A stretch of 48,842 nucleotides of DNA, taken from positions 1 to 48,842 of the forward strand of contig JALNWG010000023.1 of NCBI GenBank assembly GCA_023231005.1, written 5' to 3'. Each line of letters starts with the position of its first letter. Within the stretch, counting starts at the first letter, position 1. Shown in pieces: positions 17,279 through 23,994 of the stretch. The DNA comes from Bacteroidales bacterium. Lineage in GTDB: Bacteria > Bacteroidota > Bacteroidia > Bacteroidales > FEN-979. Under the pieces are notes generated by a model, which searched no databases, was not told the DNA's origin, and saw nothing but the letters and a program-made list of their open reading frames with translations. The position numbers and the translations under genes are program-made.

Positions 17279-17890
17279 TTACTGATTAACAGGTTTATCT
17301 TCAAAAAGGTGCATCTTTAACTGATTTAATGTTGCCGATCCTTTAATCTCTTCAGCAAACAATGGTATCAAAACAATATTCAAATTGTTGAATTTCTCAC
17401 TAATCTCTTGAATATATGTGAATTGACCAGCTTTTCTTCTTTTACAAAAGTCACATTCATCCGATATCATTACATTGTTCACGATGATTTGCTTGGCATA
17501 TATTTCAGTTTTACTTAGGTCAGATAGCAAACGATCGGTTTCCAGAATTGCCATCGCTTCGGGAATGCATACAGGAATAAATTCACATTTGTTTTGATCC
17601 ATCAAAATATTTTCAATCCTTTTTAACATTTTTTTCAGGCTGAATAAAAACGCATCCACCTCATCCTGCTGATAGGACCCCGAAAAACTGGTTATCATGT
17701 ATCGGTATTTCCATCTCATCTTGGCAGCTACTTTTATCCACTCATCCAATAACTTAGGAGATGAAATCAACCGTAAAGCATGTCCAGTGGGGATAGCTGT
17801 GGCAATGGCACAACTGGTTTTCCCAACCCCTCCTTTTCCGCCGAAAATGATGACTTTCAGATCCTTATTCTCTAACCCGGCAAGTGCCAT
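17279..17890 (-). CDS. ArsA/GET3-like ATPase with internal gap
   Basis: 203 residues, well short of the roughly 300 or more usual for single-domain ArsA/GET3 proteins. The P-loop GGKGGVGKT is at 17-25 and is followed after only eight residues by IPTGHALRL (33-41), which in the family belongs to the switch II motif D-T-A-P-T-G-H. About 100 residues, including switch I and the Asp of switch II, are therefore missing. The C-terminal half is normal for the family, with NNVMISDECDFCKRR (C146, C149) and later strands. The frame is open throughout, so this is an in-frame deletion rather than a frameshift. Probably impaired in ATP hydrolysis; may be a binding scaffold or a recent defect. Lies 5 bp from gvpH and 3 bp from the CDC48 gene. 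Confidence 0.8.
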   Translation of the reverse strand: MALAGLENKDLKVIIFGGKGGVGKTSCAIATAIPTGHALRLISSPKLLDEWIKVAAKMRWKYRYMITSFSGSYQQDEVDAFLFSLKKMLKRIENILMDQNKCEFIPVCIPEAMAILETDRLLSDLSKTEIYAKQIIVNNVMISDECDFCKRRKAGQFTYIQEISEKFNNLNIVLIPLFAEEIKGSATLNQLKMHLFEDKPVNQ

Positions 17891-17895
17891 GATAA

Positions 17896-18414
17896 TTATT
17901 TTTTTATCCTGATTTCAAGGATGCCATTGGTGAATTTGTGGCTTAAATTATGCTTAATAACTTTTACAGGGAGCAGTAATTCTTTGCGATATGTTCTGCT
18001 TTTGCTGACCGCAGAAATTTCGAGAATGTCTTCCTTTAAATCGATTTTTATGTCATTTTCATCAATTCCAGGCATTTCGGCAATGATAACGATCTCATCT
18101 TTTTCATTAAAAATATCGGTTATCGGCTCACGTTCCTCATCCACTTTTGGGCCCTCGGGCGTTTTTTTTATATTCCCGAAAGTTTCCACTTTTGGGGTAC
18201 CGCCACCTATCGTATTGACTGTAAAGCCATAGACCCCCTTCATGCCTTTTTTGATATGATCAAAATTGATCTCACCTTCCTTGCTGATTCCGCCTTTTTC
18301 CTCGAGCTTCCCGGCAAGATCAACTAATTTTTCGATGCCTTTGAATAGACCGCCAAGTCCTAAAAGATCAAAAGCGGCATCTTCGTTTTTTTCTTTATCC
18401 TTCTTGTTTTTCAT
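17896..18414 (-). CDS. gvpH: Gas vesicle protein GvpH, Hsp20-like
   Basis: 172 residues. The N-terminal 90 residues are charged and Gly-rich (LLGLGGLFKGIEKLVDLAGKL, as in GvpH proteins). Residues about 95-170 form an alpha-crystallin/Hsp20-type beta-sandwich: EPITDIFNEKDEIVIIAEMP, then DENDIKIDLKEDILEISA and the terminal strand NGILEIRIKK. GvpH is a small heat-shock-like accessory protein of gas vesicle clusters. The preceding gene carries a second Hsp20 domain, which shares the motif D-I-F-(N/D)-E. Confidence 0.9.
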   Translation of the reverse strand: MKNKKDKEKNEDAAFDLLGLGGLFKGIEKLVDLAGKLEEKGGISKEGEINFDHIKKGMKGVYGFTVNTIGGGTPKVETFGNIKKTPEGPKVDEEREPITDIFNEKDEIVIIAEMPGIDENDIKIDLKEDILEISAVSKSRTYRKELLLPVKVIKHNLSHKFTNGILEIRIKK

Positions 18415-18434
18415 TTTCTTGATTGTTTACCATG

Positions 18435-19679
18435 TTACTTGTTATATTGATTTGTAATCCTCTTTTTTAACCTGACTTGCAGTATATTATTTTTATACCT
18501 TTTTACCATACTACTTGCTTTAACCACGGCCGGTAAGGTAATTTCTTTATGATAATCTTTACATGCATCAATAATAAGTACGTTATTTACTATTCCTAAT
18601 TGTAGCGTATCTTCTTCAATACCTGACAACTCTAAATAAACCAACAGGTCAGCCCCTTCATCAAAAATATCCAAAAGTGGTTCCTTTCCCTCTCTGTAAG
18701 GCTGACCGGAAAGCCACCAACTAAATGTAAATATCTCACCAGTTTCAGGATCTATTTTCGAACTCTCGAATGAGAGTATAGGATAGCCGATCATCTTTTC
18801 AGCAGTTGGATTTATAATCTCCCGAATTTTAGATAGAATGTCCATGTGAGTAGAAGCCTTTATTAGCTTTGCCAATGTGTCGATTCTTGCGTGTCTGTTC
18901 TCATATAGAAACCAGAGTATCTCGCTTGAATCGGCATCCAATCCGGTAACTATTTTATTTATTGTCTCTCTGTCAACTTTTAGTAATGCCCTCATATATA
19001 ATTCCTTTCTCCAAACATTCAAATTTTGTATTATAATCCATGCCCTTGCCAATTCGCCAAAAGATTCATATTCTATACAGATCGTATCACTTTGGCTTAC
19101 GCCGTATATCTTTTTTTCTACCCTTAAATCCTTAATATCGCTAAGTAGTATCTCCCATATAATCCCCGATCCAAAAAGAAAGTTCAACTTCTTGTGAGTA
19201 AGGAGAAGTGTTCCAAACCTCCACCTTGCCTGACCTGGCATTAAATGTCCTCCCTTTTCCTCTAAAATTACTTCATCAGGCTGAGAGTTAACAACTGTGA
19301 ACTGTGAATCAGAAGCAGAATGTGACCCTAACATATTTTCCTCAATTGTTTTTTTCCAATTCTCAGGATCTTTAATGGCAATAAATGGCACTCTCCGGTC
19401 TTTAGATACGATATGAAGTTGTTTTACCATCTTGCCTAAAATCCATCCCCTTTTGACAATATTTATAGCTTTTATTTGACTGGGCAGTACCTTGAATAGT
19501 ATCTTTTTACCCTGAACAAAAAGCAGCCTTGCATTGGTAAGGTATAAATTACCCAGCCGCCAGGATGAAGCAGGCGAACTCCCGATATCATAGCTTGCTG
19601 AATAATACATGATTATTTCCTCCCCCGGTAGCAAAGGCAAACTAACTGGTTTTCTTTTAGTATCTAAATAGCTTCTCAT
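18435..19679 (-). CDS. Two GRAM/PH-like domains, helical region and Hsp20 domain in one protein
   Basis: 414 residues from the ATG at 19679; a TTG at 19721 in frame would add 14 residues and overlap the previous gene, but the ATG has GGAAAAG upstream. Numbering from the ATG: domain 1 at about 18-114 with LGNLYLTNARLLFV; a linker (about 116-136, SASDSQFTVVNSQ) made by a heptamer repeat; domain 2 at about 133-231 with FGTLLLTHKKLNFL; a helical, possibly winged-helix region at about 236-330; Hsp20 at about 334-407 ending NNILQVRLKK. The G.lyLTn.RL motif is the signature of bacterial PH/GRAM-like domains. The same motif occurs twice in the preceding gene. I know no standard Gvp name for it. Confidence 0.75.
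   Translation of the reverse strand: MRSYLDTKRKPVSLPLLPGEEIIMYYSASYDIGSSPASSWRLGNLYLTNARLLFVQGKKILFKVLPSQIKAINIVKRGWILGKMVKQLHIVSKDRRVPFIAIKDPENWKKTIEENMLGSHSASDSQFTVVNSQPDEVILEEKGGHLMPGQARWRFGTLLLTHKKLNFLFGSGIIWEILLSDIKDLRVEKKIYGVSQSDTICIEYESFGELARAWIIIQNLNVWRKELYMRALLKVDRETINKIVTGLDADSSEILWFLYENRHARIDTLAKLIKASTHMDILSKIREIINPTAEKMIGYPILSFESSKIDPETGEIFTFSWWLSGQPYREGKEPLLDIFDEGADLLVYLELSGIEEDTLQLGIVNNVLIIDACKDYHKEITLPAVVKASSMVKRYKNNILQVRLKKRITNQYNK
19286..19313. repeat. Heptamer repeat inside a coding gene
   Basis: On the + strand AACTGTG occurs twice in tandem (19293-19306), flanked by the related heptamers AGTTAAC and AATCAGA. It encodes a flexible linker between the two GRAM-like domains of the gene at 18435. 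Confidence 0.6.
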
Positions 19680-19710
19680 ATTGCATATCGTCTTTTCCAA
19701 AAAAATCAGT

Positions 19711-20811
19711 TTACAAAGCAACTTCGGCTATTTTACTTTTTAAGCTATGGCTAATCCAACCACAGTTTAAGCATCCTTCTTCTAATAGATTTTTAGTTGG
19801 AGCAGACTTGCCGCACTGGGGACAAGTTTCGGTTTCCTCCCCCATCTTACCAGAAACAATTCTATCTATTGCATCTGTCCATTCATCTATCTGTTCTTCG
19901 CCAGCAAAAGCAGCTACTGATTTTGCCGAATTAGAACTACATGTCACCTCCAACACCAACTCCTTAGTGTTATTAAGACCGCTCGTATTTTTCATCACGG
20001 TATTGGTGCTGATTATTGTATTAACAGGAACGTCAAAAAGCAACTTCTTCTCAAAATCGCACCACCAGCACAACCTCATATTAGTAAGATACAAATGGCC
20101 AGGCCTCCATGTCTCTTTAAGAATACCAGAGGCAGGTACCAAATACCATATTTTTTTTCCCTGATGAGTCACTTCTTCTCTTTCGGTCAGGAAGTTAACA
20201 GGCTCCTCTGTATACTCTGGAAATACTGAACTCGCCTCTAAAGCAAGCCCCATGGTTGTTAAATATTGTTCAATAGCATCTTTTAACTGATTTGTTTCTA
20301 CTGAACTAAGCCGATGTACCTTATTCTGTTTATCCATAAGATAAATTACCAGTTTTTTCTTTTCTTTAACAAAATGCACTTCCTCTTTCATTATCAATGC
20401 CTTTATTTCTTCTAAGGGTAGCTGAAATGTGATTTCTCCAAAATCTTGATGATAAAGAATAAGCCTTTTATTAGTTAAATAAAAATACCCTGGCTTCCAG
20501 GCATTATAAATTCCTTTATTATAGTAATATGAACCATACATTTTCAACACGATCTCTTCTTCTTCAACTAAAGAAGGAGTGTTTTTCTTCCAATGCGCTT
20601 TCTCCCATGCCCGTGTCTTCTCATCCCATGCCTGCATCACTCCATATTTAAGCATTGTCTCCATCCCCGCTATTGCAGCCCTCAGGTTGACACCTATTAA
20701 AGGGATACCCGCCACGGAAATAATGATATCAGCATTAATTACCAGTCCTTTATCTAAGATTCGATCTAACAGATCTACTAAGGTTGCATGTGTATCTCTG
20801 GAGGGTTCCAT
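19711..20811 (-). CDS. GvpA/J domain fused to two GRAM/PH-like domains and a zinc ribbon
   Basis: 366 residues from the ATG at 20811, chosen over one at 20865 that would overlap gvpF/L and add no family residues. Residues 9-60 are a GvpA/J-type domain (TLVDLLDRILDKGLVINADI, ISVAGIPLIGVNLRAAI). Residues about 80-185 and 205-320 are two GRAM/PH-like domains, each with the motif PG(Y/H)(F/L)YLTN(K/M)RL. Residues 330-350 are a zinc ribbon (C330, C333, C347, C350), nearly the same as the one ending the GvpJ-like protein at 21970. The shell-protein domain would place the GRAM modules on or in the vesicle wall. This fusion is not a standard Gvp architecture. Confidence 0.82.
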   Translation of the reverse strand: MEPSRDTHATLVDLLDRILDKGLVINADIIISVAGIPLIGVNLRAAIAGMETMLKYGVMQAWDEKTRAWEKAHWKKNTPSLVEEEEIVLKMYGSYYYNKGIYNAWKPGYFYLTNKRLILYHQDFGEITFQLPLEEIKALIMKEEVHFVKEKKKLVIYLMDKQNKVHRLSSVETNQLKDAIEQYLTTMGLALEASSVFPEYTEEPVNFLTEREEVTHQGKKIWYLVPASGILKETWRPGHLYLTNMRLCWWCDFEKKLLFDVPVNTIISTNTVMKNTSGLNNTKELVLEVTCSSNSAKSVAAFAGEEQIDEWTDAIDRIVSGKMGEETETCPQCGKSAPTKNLLEEGCLNCGWISHSLKSKIAEVAL

Positions 20812-20821
20812 TTTCTTTCCT

Positions 20822-21586
20822 CTATACGAAACTATATGGTGGCCAAGGCCCGGTAAAACGGACAAAAAAACCTTTCAAATTATTAATCTCCTCCAGCTCT
20901 TCACCCAGTATCTTACTCTTTTCCTTGAAAAGCAAGCATGAGAGATTCAATAGCATTTGTTTGTCTTCCTCAAGATTCTTGGTCTTTTCTACTTTAATCT
21001 CATCCACGCATCTTTTAATTCTCTCATAAAAATCTTTAAAATACCGCTCAGCCTCCACCTCCATCTCTTTCTTTAAGAGATTTTCCAATTTTTGTTTATA
21101 CATGTACGCCAACCCCTTGGATTTGGATTTTATTTCCTCACTAAGTTTATTGATTTCTTGATTATTTTCCATCAACTCCTTCCCAATCACCTTTGGATCC
21201 CAAAATATTTGAACTCCAAACTCTGCACGGTCCTTGAACTTAATCAGTTTTTGTAACAAGGTTTCATAATCGTCTTTCAACCATTTCTTGATGTTCTCAT
21301 CAGAAGCAATACCCTCTTCTCCTTTAATTATGGTATCAAATCCTAAGGGTAAAACTGTACCAAATCGCTCCAAGGCGATGTCAACCACTTTTTGGTGTAC
21401 CATTACCCAGGTTTTCATTACCTCTTTATCTTCTGATTTATACGGTTCAGCAGGACAATTATGGACCACAGCACATAAATTTTGACAGGAAATAGTATAG
21501 ACCTCATTTCCCTCTATTCCAATATTGCCAAGGATTATCTTTTCCTTACCCCTGGTAATACAATAAATATATCTTGCTTCATTCAT
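20822..21586 (-). CDS. gvpF: Gas vesicle protein GvpF/GvpL, copy 1
   Basis: 254 residues. Starts MNEARYIYCITRGKEKI, has FGTVLPLGFDTIIKGEEG (the usual R before FGT replaced by G) and ends VRFTGPWPPYSFV. It stops right at the end of that last motif, so it lacks the short tail seen in the other copies. The central helices (about 120-215) are strongly charged coiled coil. The stop codon is 10 bp before the GvpA/J-GRAM fusion gene. Confidence 0.88.
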   Translation of the reverse strand: MNEARYIYCITRGKEKIILGNIGIEGNEVYTISCQNLCAVVHNCPAEPYKSEDKEVMKTWVMVHQKVVDIALERFGTVLPLGFDTIIKGEEGIASDENIKKWLKDDYETLLQKLIKFKDRAEFGVQIFWDPKVIGKELMENNQEINKLSEEIKSKSKGLAYMYKQKLENLLKKEMEVEAERYFKDFYERIKRCVDEIKVEKTKNLEEDKQMLLNLSCLLFKEKSKILGEELEEINNLKGFFVRFTGPWPPYSFV

Positions 21587-21612
21587 TTTTTAGCCCTCGC
21601 TGTTCCTTACCT

Positions 21613-21936
21613 CTAAACTCCTTTTTCCGCTACCTCTTTCTTCCAACTCTCTGGATTTAACATTTTGTCCAATACCTCATCCACAATACTGTCCAATCCA
21701 TCCCTTACAGATTTTACTGACTCGGTCACCCCCTGTTCTTTTTTAATCTCCTCTATTGCTATATCAAGATCCATCAAGGCTTCTCCTAATCGTTCCATTT
21801 CTTCCTCAGACAGGCTTCCTCCTTCCATGCGTTTCATTGCCTGAAGATTTAGAGCATCTTTAATTACCTCTACGATGGCGAGAACCAAACCCAAGACTCC
21901 ATGTTTCAGATTATCTTCATCAATGTTTACAGGCAT
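21613..21936 (-). CDS. gvpK: Gas vesicle protein GvpK
   Basis: 107 residues, GvpK family: DEDNLKHGVLGLVLAIVEVI, a helix with EEEMERLGEALMDLDIAIEE and the tail VDEVLDKMLNPESW. GvpK is a conserved accessory protein of gas vesicle clusters. Spacing is 33 bp after the GvpJ-like gene and 26 bp before gvpF/L copy 1, consistent with one operon. Confidence 0.9.
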   Translation of the reverse strand: MPVNIDEDNLKHGVLGLVLAIVEVIKDALNLQAMKRMEGGSLSEEEMERLGEALMDLDIAIEEIKKEQGVTESVKSVRDGLDSIVDEVLDKMLNPESWKKEVAEKGV

Positions 21937-21969
21937 TACTACTTATCTTTTATATGATTTACATCTTCT

Positions 21970-22332
21970 TTATACCGCTGTTTTGATTGCCTTTGATTTG
22001 GCAGAGACCCAACCACACCATGGACATTCGCTGTTTAGAAGTTCTTCTACTGGCACGTGTTTGTTGCATTGCGGACACGTCTCCTTATCAACCATTGCCT
22101 CTTTCCAGGATGCTGTTTCATAATTGGTACCAGAAGGAAACTCCAAGCCATATTTGGCAGCAGTCTCAAAGGAGGCTAACGCGGCACGTACCTTGATGCC
22201 CAGAAGCTCCACTCCTGCCACAGATACAGTAATGTCGGCATTAATCACCAAACCTTTATCCAAAATACGGTCTATGACATCAACCAAGGTTCCACCCTTA
22301 TTTTCATAATCTTTCCTTGCCTCTAAAGCCAT
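21970..22332 (-). CDS. gvpJ: GvpA/J-family protein with C-terminal zinc ribbon
   Basis: 120 residues. Residues about 14-66 are a GvpA/J domain (TLVDVIDRILDKGLVINADI, VSVAGVELLGIKVRAALASF). An additional tail carries CPQC...CPWCGW, a four-cysteine zinc ribbon. The minor shell-type proteins GvpJ/GvpM/GvpS share this core and help cap or nucleate the vesicle. The core is closer to the fusion protein at 19711 than to gvpA at 25958 (both share DRILDKGLVINADI). The J versus S/M label is uncertain. Confidence 0.85.
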   Translation of the reverse strand: MALEARKDYENKGGTLVDVIDRILDKGLVINADITVSVAGVELLGIKVRAALASFETAAKYGLEFPSGTNYETASWKEAMVDKETCPQCNKHVPVEELLNSECPWCGWVSAKSKAIKTAV

Positions 22333-22373
22333 TTTGTTTTGATTTCTTCAAATTTTATTTCGTGATGTTTTGT

Positions 22374-22688
22374 TTAATAGTCTATTGAAATGGTTTTAAA
22401 ATCCGTTTTCTCCTCATCATTGGTTGTTTTACGACATTCTACCAAATCTCGATTTTGGAGCAATATGGATTTCTCATTGTAAAACTCTTGAATTTCTTTC
22501 AGTCTCATTTGAATAATATTAAGTCTGAGTGAGATAGATATTTCTTCGCTTCGTAAGCGAGTTCTTTCTTTTTCAAGCATATACATTTTTAAGAAATCCG
22601 ATTCCTCTTTATTGGATATACTTGATTTTGCTACATTCTGCATGCTTTTAATGCTCTGAAGCCCTTTTATTGCGCTGGAAATTGGCAT
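22374..22688 (-). CDS. Small charged helical protein in gas vesicle cluster, unknown
   Basis: 104 residues. After a short N-terminus (ISSAIKGLQSIKSMQN), residues about 30-80 are one long helix rich in E, K, R and L (LRSEEISISLRLNIIQMRLK) that should form a coiled coil. There is no membrane segment or cysteine motif. It sits between gvpN (34 bp) and the GvpJ-like gene (41 bp) with co-directional spacing, which is the main reason to believe in it. Role unknown; an assembly or scaffold protein is only an inference from position. Confidence 0.65.
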   Translation of the reverse strand: MPISSAIKGLQSIKSMQNVAKSSISNKEESDFLKMYMLEKERTRLRSEEISISLRLNIIQMRLKEIQEFYNEKSILLQNRDLVECRKTTNDEEKTDFKTISIDY

Positions 22689-22722
22689 AACATTTTTGAT
22701 TTGTTGATTTATTTATTAGAGA

Positions 22723-23640
22723 TCAGGAATATTGTTCGATAAGTTCATCAACAATAATTTTCACCTTTTCCTGATTGGTTTTTGAGCCAATCCGGCTTGT
22801 TTCGGAAGTGAGAATATCTTGACAGATTCTTCTGAATACAATTTTGGATTCAGAGGGGGTGGTTTTTAAAGTTGCCAGAGTTTTTGCAATCATAATAGAA
22901 CCGCGAATAGTTGGATCAAATTCTGTTTTTCCCGATTCACGTAAACCTCTTACAATTTTCACAATTATTTCTGTGTCTTTGAGTGAAAGGTCAGATTTTG
23001 CCTTGGTTATCAGCAATTCGGTTTCATAGTCGAAATGATCAAGGTCCATGGTTACCATGCGGTCACGCAGGGCATCCTGAGTTCGGTTTACACCAGCATA
23101 TTCTTCAGGATTGGAAGTAAAAATGGCGCGGAAATCCGGATGCACCTTCATGTAGTAGTCTTCCTCTTTTGCTGCCGATGTGCTCAACATTCTCTCCTGA
23201 AGGATGGGAAGCAAAATGTTATTTGCTTCAGGACGTGACCGGGTAAATTCATCGTATATCAGGGTAAATCCATTTTTCACAGCGATGGTTAAACGGTTAT
23301 TTACCCATTGTTTGCTCATGTCTTCCTCATATTTATGGACAGAATGAATAAATTTATCATCCAGTTTTTTATATTTATAACCCTGTTCACTACCAATAAG
23401 ATCGGAGGTTTTATACTCAGCATCGCCATGAATAATGACCACCGGCCTTCCGATTTTGCTTGCCAGATGCATGGCCACCGTTGTTTTCCCGGTTCCCGAC
23501 GGTCCCCTGAAATGTACAGGGAATCCTGCCTTTATATAGATAAGACCGCGGTTGGTAATGTCTTTAATATAGTCGGTTTCAACAAAATTTGACATCGGCT
23601 TTAGTTCAAGTACGGTATTCATTTCATTGTTGTTGCTCAT
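22723..23640 (-). CDS. gvpN: Gas vesicle AAA+ ATPase GvpN
   Basis: 305 residues. MoxR-like AAA+ ATPase of the GvpN family: Walker A GPSGTGKTT (46-54), the GvpN motif VIIHGDAEYKTSDLIGSEQG after it, Walker B FTLIYDEFTRSRPEANNILL, sensor 1 around FRAIFTSNPEEYAGV and sensor 2/arginine-finger region at ALRDRMVTMDLDH. GvpN is needed for full-size vesicle formation, probably by remodelling the growing shell. Length is standard (300-350). Confidence 0.95.
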   Translation of the reverse strand: MSNNNEMNTVLELKPMSNFVETDYIKDITNRGLIYIKAGFPVHFRGPSGTGKTTVAMHLASKIGRPVVIIHGDAEYKTSDLIGSEQGYKYKKLDDKFIHSVHKYEEDMSKQWVNNRLTIAVKNGFTLIYDEFTRSRPEANNILLPILQERMLSTSAAKEEDYYMKVHPDFRAIFTSNPEEYAGVNRTQDALRDRMVTMDLDHFDYETELLITKAKSDLSLKDTEIIVKIVRGLRESGKTEFDPTIRGSIMIAKTLATLKTTPSESKIVFRRICQDILTSETSRIGSKTNQEKVKIIVDELIEQYS

Positions 23641-23682
23641 AATGGATTTAGTTGATGTGATACAGTGCTGATGCGAAAATTT

Positions 23683-23994
23683 TCAAATCATTCCTTTGCC
23701 TCCACATTTGGTACAAGGCAGACCATCGCTTGATTTCCCCGTTCCTTTGCATTGAACGCAATTTTTGTTGCCCTCGCAATGGTTATATCCTTTCCCTCCA
23801 CATACGATGCAAGAAATCCTGGAGCCCAGTGGGTTTCTTCCTGTCTCCGAGCAAAAAACACATTTTTTCACAGGTTCCTCTACATCAATCCTGCCTGTAC
23901 CGTTACAGACTATGCATTTTGAGATTGCAGAGAGCAGGTCGAAGGGATCCTTTCCCGTTCCGTTACAAAAGGTACACTTGATTATTTTTATCAT
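23683..23994 (-). CDS. Stand-alone DnaJ-type zinc-finger protein
   Basis: 103 residues. Six CxxCxxxG-type repeats fill the whole protein: CTFCNGTG, CIVCNGTG, CVFCSETG, CIVCGGKG, CVQCKGTG and CTKCGGKG. This is the cysteine-rich zinc-binding domain of DnaJ (which normally has four such motifs), extended to six and with no J-domain or substrate-binding domain. A J-domain is found instead on GvpF/L copy 2 at 14048. It overlaps the upstream coiled-coil gene by 4 bp (ATG within the previous stop region). Probably binds unfolded Gvp chains or zinc; inferred. Confidence 0.85.
   Translation of the reverse strand: MIKIIKCTFCNGTGKDPFDLLSAISKCIVCNGTGRIDVEEPVKKCVFCSETGRNPLGSRISCIVCGGKGYNHCEGNKNCVQCKGTGKSSDGLPCTKCGGKGMI

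Noticed and set aside
19679..19721. TTG start extending the GRAM-Hsp20 protein by 14 residues
   Set aside because: It would overlap the upstream stop, uses a rarer start codon, and the later ATG has GGAAAAG upstream.
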